From positions 1 to 6,931 of the forward strand of contig CAZZHQ010000129.1 of the NCBI GenBank assembly GCA_964654015.1: 6,931 nt of DNA. The letters are read 5' to 3'. Within the stretch, counting starts at the first letter, position 1. The number at the start of each line of letters is the position of its first letter. Positions 1 through 5,921 of this stretch are shown piece by piece. The notes under the pieces were generated by a model. The model was not told the origin of the DNA. It saw only the letters and a list, made by a program, of their open reading frames with translations, and searched no databases. The DNA comes from JAUUZT01 sp964654015 (GTDB taxonomy: Bacteria > Chloroflexota > Dehalococcoidia > GIF9 > AB-539-J10). The translations under genes were made by a program, and so were the position numbers.

Positions 1-478
1 ATCCCCCCAGGATTACCGACATAATAGCTATATCTTGAAATATCTCATTTTGACTAAATGTGACATCAGATTCGACGTATCAGAATAATTGAGACGCTGA
101 CTTAGGTTCAAGGTGTTTGGGTTGATATTTATGCAAATATGATTCCCATTGTAGCTAAGATTAAAGGTTGTGTAGCTTGTCCATAGGTAACAACGTAACT
201 GAGAGTGCTCCATTCCATATTATAAGCTAAGGAATAGTTCCATCCTTGAAGCTGTGTCAATCTGGCGAAGTAATGCTCTATGTATGAATATTACTACCTA
301 CTAAGTAATTGGAGGTTAATGTGGTTCCGAAGAGTAAACTTAACAAAATTAGATACAATATTACTGAATAATAATGATTTTTTCAGTGGGTGAAAAAGAC
401 ACCTTCTTATTTTGGGTATGGGTGAAGGTGAATCTGCCTCAAAGTTATGTGGTCTACCTCCTGTTCCGAATCTATATC
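1..478. other. Gene-poor left flank
   Basis: No gene here can be supported with confidence. A minus-strand frame is open from about 278 to 28, with an ATG at 213. It reads as a polar, Asn/Tyr/Thr-rich peptide with no recognisable motif and no convincing ribosome binding site. On the plus strand GGAGG at 311-315 precedes ATG 319 and GTG 321, but these open only 24 and 16 codons, so I do not call a gene. The one element with clear structure is the leftward terminator-like hairpin near 392-430. The AT-rich, gene-poor character and the recombinase scrap alongside suggest decayed mobile DNA, which is an inference. Confidence 0.5.
392..430 (-). terminator. Probable intrinsic terminator of the leftward operon
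   Basis: Read on the minus strand, CACCTTC (430-424) pairs perfectly with GAAGGTG (406-400) across a 17-base loop, followed at once by TCTTTTTC (399-392). A 7-bp stem followed by a U-run fits a Rho-independent terminator for the operon and the recombinase fragment to its right. The long loop and a competing GGTG/CACC pairing (389-392 with 400-403) make it less than ideal. Confidence 0.4.
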
Positions 479-757
479 TTACTCTTTAACCGATGTCATA
501 GAAAAGATTCGTACCGAGGCTAAAGCAAAGTGTAATGATTTAATTACAAACTTGCAAACTAGGATTACTTCATCACCGGTCACTCTCACTTCTTTGACAA
601 AATTTCTGATGAAAGCCCTTCTTTCTGCTAATTCACTGTGTTTCAGCAAGTTACGCTGGTCAGCCACATAGCTTCTCACCAAATCTGGGCTGACCAGCTC
701 CACCCACCTATCAGACAACGATGTCTCAAGCTCAACATGCTTTTTATTCACAGTCAC
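479..757 (-). pseudogene. C-terminal fragment of a large serine recombinase
   Basis: This 92-codon frame matches the C-terminal part of large serine recombinases (resolvase/invertase superfamily, as in SpoIVCA- and phage-integrase-like proteins). It shows the run ELAERRAFIRNFVKEVRVTG with DEVIL after it, preceded by DLVRSYVADQRNLL, which is the usual coiled-coil/C-terminal segment. The catalytic serine domain and the zinc-ribbon region are absent, so it cannot recombine DNA. The nominal GTG start at 757 overlaps the TGA of the upstream lyase gene (GTGA), but recombinase-like residues continue a few codons beyond it (about to 769). The start is therefore probably an accident of the breakpoint and not a real initiation site. 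It is read in the same direction as the operon and may be co-transcribed. Family assignment is from recalled consensus, not an alignment. Confidence 0.7.
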
Positions 758-1701
758 TTCCCTATGGCGTTACAAGAAAAGAATTGAGATAATAAAGGAC
801 GTAATTGTACATTCTTTTCTTTCTCGGCAATGATCTCCATGAAATTTACCAATTCCTTGGCCTGATTGTAGCTCATAATGTCTATCATTTTACCCTCAAA
901 GGATATGGCACCTAACCCCTTGGCTTGAGCTTCTTCAAAGGCCCCAGCAAGTCTTCTGGAGTATCCAGCCTCATCCGCTGAGGGTGTGAATATATTGTTG
1001 GCAAGCTCTATTTGTGTTGGGTGGATAAGCTGCTTACCTTTAAATCCTAGTTGCAGCGCCGAGGCTGTCTCCTTCGCGAAGCCTTCTCTATCGGTCAAAA
1101 GCCCAAAAAATGGTGTGTCTATAGCTTGAACCCCGGCAGCCCTGCTACCATTAACTATTTGAGAGCGGGCATATAAGAGTTCAGTTTGTTCGGAGGAGAG
1201 GAAGGAAACGGATCGACCCAAATCCCGGTAATAGTCCCCGGCCCCAAAAGCAACCGCTGCTAGCCGCTTACTTGCCGATGCTATTTTATGAGCATTAATT
1301 ACACCTTTAGCTGACTCAATTAATGGAACTATGGTTAAAATGCCTGGTCTTAATCCAGCACCCTTTTCGGCTTCCTCAAGCATACCATCTAACTCTGCCA
1401 CATCGGACTTTACCTCGGTCTTGGCCAGCATTATGCCATCTAAGCCCTTGACAACAACGAACTTCAAATCCTCAGCTGTCAAGTTAGTAGTAAGGGCGTT
1501 AACCCGGACAAATACGTAGGCTCCCCCAGATTTGATAGCGTTGATGGAATCTCTGGCTATAATCCTTGCCGTCGCTTTGTCAGGCAAGGCAACAGCATCT
1601 TCTAAATCCAATATGATAGCATCTGAAGCCAGAGTAGCCGCTTTAGTAACCATCCTCATGCTATTCCCTGGAACGTAGAGCATAGACCTTAAAACTATCA
1701 T
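754..1701 (-). CDS. CitE/HpcH-family acyl-CoA lyase (malyl-CoA or citramalyl-CoA lyase-like)
   Basis: This 315-residue TIM-barrel lyase belongs to the HpcH/HpaI aldolase and citrate-lyase-beta superfamily. Members cleave malyl-CoA, citramalyl-CoA or beta-methylmalyl-CoA to acetyl- or propionyl-CoA plus glyoxylate or pyruvate, or run the reverse condensation, with Mg2+. Visible motifs are LRSMLYVPGN at 4-13, ILDLEDAV at 30-37, the substrate-binding arginine in VFVRVN (R66), and K94 in MLAKTE. The expected Mg2+ ligands are E129 in VPLIESAKG and D156 in FGAGDYYRDLG, and KGKQLIHPTQI lies in the C-terminal third. The ATG (1701) overlaps the TGA of the upstream alpha-subunit gene as ATGA, and AAAGGTGG at 1718-1711 sits 9 nt before it, so translation is coupled. 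CitE of citrate lyase normally accompanies CitD and CitF; neither is here, which favours a free CoA-thioester lyase. The last few codons appear to run through recombinase-derived DNA, so the C-terminus may not be original. Substrate is undetermined. Confidence 0.88.
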   Translation of the reverse strand: MIVLRSMLYVPGNSMRMVTKAATLASDAIILDLEDAVALPDKATARIIARDSINAIKSGGAYVFVRVNALTTNLTAEDLKFVVVKGLDGIMLAKTEVKSDVAELDGMLEEAEKGAGLRPGILTIVPLIESAKGVINAHKIASASKRLAAVAFGAGDYYRDLGRSVSFLSSEQTELLYARSQIVNGSRAAGVQAIDTPFFGLLTDREGFAKETASALQLGFKGKQLIHPTQIELANNIFTPSADEAGYSRRLAGAFEEAQAKGLGAISFEGKMIDIMSYNQAKELVNFMEIIAEKEKNVQLRPLLSQFFSCNAIGK

Positions 1702-2606
1702 TGCGTCTTACCACCTTTAAAAATTTTTGTCAGAGTAGTTCCGATGTCTTGAGGCCGTTCCACTACATACGCCCCAACTTCTTCCAAAGCTTTAACCTTG
1801 CTTTCCGCTGTACCTCTTCCGTGCTCAATTATGGCACTGGCATGAGAGAACCTCATACCAGCTGGTAGACTCCTGCCGGCTATGTATGCCACAAGTGGTT
1901 TAGTAAATCTCCTCTCTTTGACGACTTCGGCAGCCTCCTCTTCAGCAACCGTGCCTATTTCACCAAATAGAACCACAGCTTTAGTCTCCTCGTCATCCTC
2001 AAAAAGAGGAAGTATATCAGCAAAACTCAGACCTAGAACTGGCTCGGCGCCCACATGCATCGCCGTTGTAATCCCAAGGCCGGCTTGTGTCACAATCCAG
2101 ACAACGGTACTTGTCTGCCCACCGCTTCGTGACATTACCCCAACCGGTCCCGGCCTAAAAATCTCTCGGGCAAACTCTTCACTGCCACCAAGCCAGCCCA
2201 TAGCCGCTTTGTCAACGCTCGCGAGGCCCAGTGAGCCAGGTCCAAGTATACGAGTTCCTTTTATACGAGCGAGTGCGATCATCTCTAAGCTGTCATGCAA
2301 GGGCACGCGCTCGGCGGGGACAACTATGAATTTTATTCCCGCCTCTATGGCTTCAATAACCGCGTCTTTAACTTGTTGACCAGGTACAAACGTTACACTA
2401 GCCTCCACCGGGCCGTGTGCCTTCACAGCCTCGTTAACAGTATTGTACACCGGCAATCCCCAGACTTCTTCTCCCCCATGCCCTGGGGTTATCCCGCCGA
2501 GCACCTTCGTGCCATAATCAAGCATGAATCTTGTCCTGGCACTTCCTTCACGGCCAGTTATTCCCTGCACTAACACCGTGGTATTTTCATCTATAAGTAT
2601 CGCCAT
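1698..2606 (-). CDS. Acyl-CoA ligase alpha subunit, SucD/malate-CoA ligase (MtkB)-like
   Basis: This 302-residue alpha subunit belongs to the ADP/GDP-forming succinyl-CoA synthetase family. With the beta subunit it converts a dicarboxylate, CoA and ATP into the acyl-CoA, ADP and phosphate through a phosphohistidine. The CoA-binding Rossmann part begins VLVQGITGREG (11-21), followed by GTKVLGGITPGHGG (32-45). The ligase half has VGVMSRSGG (155-163) and FGEIG (214-218). The phosphorylated histidine is H255 in MRFSHASAIIEHGRGTAESK (251-270), the counterpart of GHAGAI in E. coli SucD. Length is close to the usual 290-300. An AGGAG (2620-2616) lies 9 nt from the ATG. In an operon with a CitE-type lyase and without other TCA-cycle genes, malate or a related hydroxy-dicarboxylate is a likelier substrate than succinate. 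That choice is inference from context; family membership is clear. Confidence 0.9.
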   Translation of the reverse strand: MAILIDENTTVLVQGITGREGSARTRFMLDYGTKVLGGITPGHGGEEVWGLPVYNTVNEAVKAHGPVEASVTFVPGQQVKDAVIEAIEAGIKFIVVPAERVPLHDSLEMIALARIKGTRILGPGSLGLASVDKAAMGWLGGSEEFAREIFRPGPVGVMSRSGGQTSTVVWIVTQAGLGITTAMHVGAEPVLGLSFADILPLFEDDEETKAVVLFGEIGTVAEEEAAEVVKERRFTKPLVAYIAGRSLPAGMRFSHASAIIEHGRGTAESKVKALEEVGAYVVERPQDIGTTLTKIFKGGKTQ

Positions 2607-2626
2607 TTTGTCTCACTCCTTCCAGA

Positions 2627-2914
2627 CTAGCATAGTCCAACTTTACATTTATACTCCTCTAGGCCAAACATATCGAGGCTTATCTTTAAGCCATTGTTAC
2701 CATAGGCTTGACAGTAAAGCTCACAACCTAAATCTTCGATGCAACGTTTGTTGGCGTCCTCGCTAATCAATACAGGCTTATTATCTTCGACTCTGAGTAT
2801 GGCCCGACCAAAAAGGCTACACGCCTTGACGCAGGCATAACTTTTACAATCGTTACACTTTTCATAATCGATAGTAACCTGACCAGTCGCGAACGGAAAT
2901 TCATAGATTGTCAT
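2627..2914 (-). CDS. Small ferredoxin-like protein with an Asp-for-Cys cluster motif
   Basis: This 95-residue cytoplasmic protein has nine cysteines (20, 23, 28, 32, 58, 64, 68, 90, 95). The arrangement C20-x2-C23-x4-C28-x3-C32 followed by C58-x2-D61-x2-C64-x3-C68 matches the two half-motifs of a 2[4Fe-4S] ferredoxin. Two oddities stand out: two extra residues sit inside the first motif, and aspartate replaces the second cysteine of the second motif, as in the [4Fe-4S] ferredoxin of Pyrococcus furiosus. The usual proline after each motif is missing (S33, Q69). The gene starts 1 nt after the beta-subunit stop, with GGGGG just upstream, and ends 20 nt before the alpha-subunit start. It is thus embedded between the two ligase subunits and should be made in step with them. 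It may be an accessory subunit, an electron carrier for a neighbouring oxidoreductase, or a redox sensor. I cannot choose between these from sequence. Confidence 0.75.
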   Translation of the reverse strand: MTIYEFPFATGQVTIDYEKCNDCKSYACVKACSLFGRAILRVEDNKPVLISEDANKRCIEDLGCELYCQAYGNNGLKISLDMFGLEEYKCKVGLC

Positions 2915-2915
2915 C

Positions 2916-4175
2916 TTAATTCCCCCTTTTCTTGGTTCTGTATTCCTCGACCAGATTTTTCATACGCTCGGCTATGTAGTCAACATTATAGACATAATCC
3001 CTACCGTAAATTTCAACCTGTGCTGAAAATTCCTTTAACCCCTCCTTAAGGATTTCTAGAGATTCCGCCTCCTTGTTTCCCGCTATTAAAAGTATCACCG
3101 GGAAGTTTGGTCTGTTTGCCAACTCTTCCCTTAAAGCCCTTACTAGAGCATGCGCATGATGCCATTGCTCCTGATTGGCTATTACCGGACCCATTAATAT
3201 ATATCCGTCAATATTAGGCTGTGAAAGGATAAGCTTGACCACGCGATACACCTTGGATGCTGTTGGGTTACCGCTGGTGTCAGCATAATCTGCCAGCTTG
3301 AGCCCGTGACGTATCAGAGCATCAGCTCCAAGCATGGCTCCACCGCCACCAATGCCGTGAAAACCAACAACGCCTTCTCCCGGTCCGAAATCACGCGTCA
3401 TCTGGACGAAATAACCTACCCCGCGGTAATCCTTTTTTTCCACTTCCCAGGCAAGTCGTTCAAGCTCTGTCGGAGCACGACCAATATCACGGGGATAGTC
3501 TATACCAAGCTCCGGGTGCTTATATACCGAAGCCTCATCAATTACTATATGACAATCAGCAGCGTAAACTTTACCATCCTCAGTCAAGACTACCGGATTA
3601 ATTTCAGCACTCCTAGCACTATATTCCATAAACACCTGGTACAACCCATAAACCAATTGACTCAGTGGCTCCAGCAGGGATGGCGAAACATTAAGCTTAG
3701 CAATAAGATTTCTGGTATGTTCAGTTGTTAATCCCTCTAAGATGTCAACGTTCATATTTACTACTTGTTCAGGAAATTTGGCGGCAATTTCTTCTATACC
3801 AGTGCCACCTTTAGTGCTAAACATCAAAACTGGCCCCTTGACTTTGCAAGAGTCGTTTACGATAACACTGGCATAGAATTCTCCTTTAATAGCTAACTGT
3901 TCCTCTACCAAAATCTTTTCGACTTTAAGTCCCTTAATATCCCTAGCTAGCATTTCTTCACCAAGTTTAGCTGCTTCATTAGCATTGGCAGCGAACTTTA
4001 TGCCTCCTGCTTGGAATCGCCCTGTAGCTCCAACTTGTGCTTTAATAACAACTGGTTTCCCCAGTCTTTCGGCTATTCTATGGGCATTCTCAGCTGACGA
4101 AGCCACATCACCTTCGGGTACAGGCATAAATTTTCTTAATAATTCCTTTCCTTGATATTCATAAAGCTTTGGCAT
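2916..4175 (-). CDS. ATP-grasp acyl-CoA ligase beta subunit, SucC/malate-CoA ligase (MtkA)-like
   Basis: This 419-residue beta subunit has an N-terminal ATP-grasp domain (about 1-235) that binds nucleotide and Mg2+, and a C-terminal CoA-ligase domain (about 250-410). The start KLYEYQGKELL (3-13) matches the SucC amino terminus. VVIKAQVGATGR (42-53) with QAGGIKFA (55-62) forms the nucleotide-binding segment. AEINPVV (190-196) gives N193, and D207 corresponds to the second Mg2+ ligand. FHGIGGGGAMLGADAL and YADTSGNPTASKVY match the C-terminal domain. Differences from E. coli SucC are marked: the NIFGGI region is replaced by GPVIANQEQWHHAH (329-342), and the protein is about 30 residues longer. 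This supports a divergent substrate type. CCTCCT at 4185-4190 is an AGGAGG site 9 nt before the ATG, a strong initiation signal for the first intact gene of the operon. Substrate assignment to malate is inferred from the lyase partner. Confidence 0.88.
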   Translation of the reverse strand: MPKLYEYQGKELLRKFMPVPEGDVASSAENAHRIAERLGKPVVIKAQVGATGRFQAGGIKFAANANEAAKLGEEMLARDIKGLKVEKILVEEQLAIKGEFYASVIVNDSCKVKGPVLMFSTKGGTGIEEIAAKFPEQVVNMNVDILEGLTTEHTRNLIAKLNVSPSLLEPLSQLVYGLYQVFMEYSARSAEINPVVLTEDGKVYAADCHIVIDEASVYKHPELGIDYPRDIGRAPTELERLAWEVEKKDYRGVGYFVQMTRDFGPGEGVVGFHGIGGGGAMLGADALIRHGLKLADYADTSGNPTASKVYRVVKLILSQPNIDGYILMGPVIANQEQWHHAHALVRALREELANRPNFPVILLIAGNKEAESLEILKEGLKEFSAQVEIYGRDYVYNVDYIAERMKNLVEEYRTKKRGN

Positions 4176-4210
4176 GGCGTTTGGCCTCCTTGAATCTTAT
4201 TAATATATTA

Positions 4211-4221
4211 GCGGTATACTA
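4211..4221. promoter_or_regulatory. GTATAC-core operator upstream of the ligase operon
   Basis: Read toward the beta-subunit gene, this is TAGTATACCGC. The same 11 bases occur exactly at 5852-5862, read toward the regulator gene. It lies immediately upstream of an AT-rich stretch, TAATATATTA (4210-4201), that could supply a leftward -10 box; no good -35 is present at the right distance. GTATAC fits the core of operators known for FCD-type GntR regulators such as UxuR/ExuR (TTGGTATACCAA). Binding by the local GntR protein is inferred. Confidence 0.45.
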
Positions 4222-4225
4222 ATCA

Positions 4226-4386
4226 TAGTTATAAGTGGTGTGGCAGACCGATACCTCCTGAGTCACAATAGGCCGTATTAAAGCGAGGGTCGCGACACCA
4301 TCTTGAAAGAAAACCCGAACAGTTGTCAGGGCTAGCCAAGCCCGTATCGTGGAAGGAAGGGCTATGAAGTATTCTAGGAGGTTATA
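4226..4386 (+). ncRNA. Possible bridge-RNA region of the IS110 element
   Basis: IS110-group elements encode a structured bridge RNA in the left-end noncoding segment before the recombinase gene. Here about 160 bases precede the GTG start. They contain compact hairpins: GCGA-GGG-TCGC (4283-4293) and GGGCT-AGCCA-AGCCC (4329-4343). The region ends in an AGGAGG ribosome binding site (4376-4381). The guide loops and transcript ends cannot be assigned from one copy. Because the recombinase is broken, any RNA made would be non-functional here unless helped by an intact copy elsewhere. Confidence 0.3.
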
Positions 4387-5400
4387 GTGAATCAAAATTA
4401 CTTCATTGGCATCGTTGCCAAAACACGGCTCGATGTCGCTGTCCGTCCCACTGGCCAGCAATAGCAGGTTACTTATACCGAGAAGGGTATTCAGGAACTT
4501 GTCAAACAGATTTCCGAGCTTCATCCCACTCTGGTGTTTCCTAAAGCATCTGACGGATTGGAACTCCCTATAGTTGTAGCTCTGGCTGCCGCTAATCTGC
4601 CTGTCGTGGTTGTTAACCCCAGGCAGGTAAGAGAGTTTGCCAGTGGCTCTGGCAAACTGGTCAAAACCGATACTTTGGATGCTCAGGTTCTGGCCCATTT
4701 TGCTGAAGCCATCCGCCCTCTTTCCCATTCTCTTCCGGATACGGAGGCTCAGTCTCTTACTGCTTTGGCCGCTCGCCGGAACTAGGTGATGAGCATGCTG
4801 GTTGCTGAGAAGAACCAGCTGCGTACATCCGAACCACCAGTAAATCGGCGAATCCAGCTTCATATTGATTGGCTTGAGCAAGAGCTGGATGAGATACGTC
4901 GAGACTTGAAGGAGATGCTGCGTAACAGCCCGGTATGGCGTGAAAAGGAGAACCTGCTGCGCACCGTGCCCGTTATAGGGCCTCAGTTGGCAATCTCCAT
5001 TTTGGCTTACCTGCCTGAACTGGGAACCTCGAACCGAAGGCGTGTAGCTGCTCTGGTTGGAGGGGCTCCTTTTAACCGGGATAGTGGTGCTTTGCGTGGG
5101 AAACGTGCAGTTTGGGGTGGCCGCTCCCGCACGCGTGCTGCCCTCTATATGGCAGCTCTTGTTGCCAGCCGGCATAATCCTGTCATCAATGCCTTCTATC
5201 AGCAATTGCCGGCCGCTGGCAAAGCCAAGAAGGTTGCCCTTGCGACTTGTATGCGTAAACTGCTTGTTACTCTTAATACTATGCTTAAACACCATAGTTC
5301 GTGGCAATCCCTTAATCCTCAACTACTTGGTCCATGCTCTTCACTTTTAAGGCAGTTGCTTTCATTTGTTCCAGTTAAAAGTATCATAATCGAGTTAAGT
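4226..5400 (+). mobile_element. Degenerate IS110-family insertion sequence (approximate ends)
   Basis: The element is defined by its transposase remnant (4387-5403) and the conserved-looking noncoding leader before it. IS110 elements lack reliable terminal inverted repeats and usually make no target duplication, so the ends cannot be fixed by eye. The left end must lie to the right of the operator at 4211-4221 and probably near 4226-4240. The right end probably lies between the conserved transposase core (about 5305) and the stop near 5400, because an unrelated minus-strand gene remnant already occupies 5400 onward. It is inserted head-on against the metabolic operon. Confidence 0.65.
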
Positions 5401-5403
5401 TAG
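4387..5403 (+). pseudogene. IS110-family transposase/recombinase, inactivated
   Basis: One frame from GTG 4387 reads as an IS110/IS116/IS902 recombinase of 338 codons, normal for the family, but with two internal TAG codons at 4462-4464 (codon 26) and 4783-4785 (codon 134 minus one). The RuvC-like N-terminal domain also carries active-site losses. The start IGI-VAKTRLDVAV lacks the aspartate of the usual IGIDV motif, consistent with a 3-base deletion near 4411. PKASDG has lysine (codon 53) where the family has the catalytic glutamate of EATGG. The last two acidic residues remain, in KTDTLDAQVLAHFAEA (D95, D98). The C-terminal Transposase_20 domain is well preserved after the second stop, with the catalytic serine S233 in GAPFNRDSG and then YMAALVASRHNPVI. 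A 205-codon C-terminal piece could be translated from GTG 4786, but without the RuvC part it should be inactive. The last ~30 residues look non-homologous and may be read out of the element into flanking DNA. Confidence 0.85.
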
Positions 5404-5732
5404 CTTTGGGTTGATAAATCCTCCAGTGCTTTTTGCACTAATTGCATATACATTAATGCTAGTCTGCCATCCATCAGAACACCGACCCAGCTTGCCTCTT
5501 AAATTTGCTCTTTGGTCGGCTCCGTCAGTCAATGCATTCTTTACCCAAAGAGCAGTATACCATTCACACTGAGCGATAATACCTGCTGCTAGGCAATCAA
5601 GTTCTTATATTTCCTTATGGCATCGCACTTCTCTTCGTAAAACTCAGCTGTTCTTAGGAGATCACGGCTACACAAGTGCAAGTGGTCAAGGCAGTAAGTA
5701 TTGGGATCTTTTGATACCTCCTTCGCAAAGAG
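5400..5732 (-). pseudogene. Frameshifted remnant of an unrecognised gene
   Basis: Three successive open segments on the minus strand read like one protein interrupted by two compensating frameshifts. Segment 1 (5732-5592) includes YCLDHLHLCSRDLLRTAEFY and CDAIRKYKNLIA, then hits TAG at 5591. Segment 2, in a shifted frame (5589-5485), includes AGIIAQCEWYTALWVKNALT and DQRANLRGKLG. Segment 3 (5480-5400) returns to the first frame with VLMDGRLALMYMQLVQKALE and DLSTQS, ending at TAA. All three have globular, amphipathic-helix-like composition, unlike random translation. Stop-ridden but partly coding-like sequence continues upstream to about 5846 (for example GDTLYVRVD in a third frame). I do not recognise the family. 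It would have been the first gene downstream of the leftward promoter at 5853-5880. It was probably lost before or with the IS110 insertion. Confidence 0.45.
5506..5554. repeat. 10-bp inverted repeat with 29-bp spacer
   Basis: TGCTCTTTGG (5506-5515) and CCAAAGAGCA (5545-5554) are perfect reverse complements. The right arm touches another GTATAC core at 5555-5560. The repeat falls within the gene remnant and no T-run follows, so it does not look like a terminator. Its role is unknown and it may be chance. Confidence 0.35.
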
Positions 5733-5841
5733 TCATTATCTAGGCTGTACACGCCAGCATTACGCTGTTAGTCCACCCTCACGTAAAGAGTATCACCTAT
5801 GCAGCAACGGTCATCACATAAACACCTCTGGTATTCCGATT

Positions 5842-5859
5842 GTATACTTTATAGTATAC
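5842..5859. promoter_or_regulatory. Paired GTATAC operators over the leftward promoter
   Basis: Two GTATAC cores (5842-5847 and 5854-5859) sit 12 bp apart centre to centre, about one helical turn, and form an inverted repeat around TTTATA. The right one overlaps the -10 box of the leftward promoter and the left one covers its predicted start point. That placement is typical of a repressor site. The adjacent divergent gene encodes a GntR/FCD regulator, the obvious candidate ligand-responsive repressor. Binding is inferred. Confidence 0.5.
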
Positions 5860-5880
5860 CGCACTACATTAATTTGTCAA
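5853..5880 (-). promoter_or_regulatory. Leftward sigma-A promoter, original operon promoter candidate
   Basis: On the minus strand TTGACA (5880-5875) is followed by a 16-base spacer and TATACT (5858-5853): a perfect -35 and a near-perfect -10. Transcription would start near 5846 and run left through the gene remnant and the IS110 element toward the ligase-lyase operon. It is divergent from the regulator gene, the usual layout for a regulator and its target operon. Confidence 0.6.
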
Positions 5881-5921
5881 TAACTACTACGGTCATTTTC
5901 TAAAGGTCGCGTGATATTTTT

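Noticed and set aside
28..213. A 61-codon minus-strand frame at the left edge
   Set aside because: No ribosome binding site and no recognisable motif. It may be gene debris, but it cannot be supported as a gene.
319..393. Plus-strand GGAGG followed by a 24-codon or 16-codon micro-frame
   Set aside because: The frames are too short and too AT-rich, and one runs into the terminator-like hairpin. A chance GGAGG is likely.
754..1701. Citrate lyase beta subunit as the specific call
   Set aside because: No CitD, CitF, CitC or CitX neighbour is present, and the partner genes are a CoA ligase pair, so a free acyl-CoA lyase is the better reading.
2246..2251. GTATAC inside the ligase alpha gene
   Set aside because: An isolated 6-base palindrome within coding sequence; one or two are expected by chance in a window of this size.
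1882..2379. A 165-codon plus-strand frame inside the ligase alpha gene
   Set aside because: Its low-complexity Ser/Pro/Thr translation is typical of an antisense shadow; the minus strand encodes a full SucD-like protein.
3306..3731. A 141-codon plus-strand frame inside the ligase beta gene
   Set aside because: No ribosome binding site and no motif; the minus-strand protein is complete and conserved.
4219..5322. A 367-codon minus-strand open frame
   Set aside because: It is the antisense shadow of the IS110 transposase. Its translation is Ser/Arg/Gln-rich without family motifs, while the plus strand gives a clear recombinase.
5701..5883. A 60-codon plus-strand frame upstream of the regulator
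   Set aside because: It overlaps the promoter/operator region and the opposite-strand remnant, and shows no ribosome binding site or motif.
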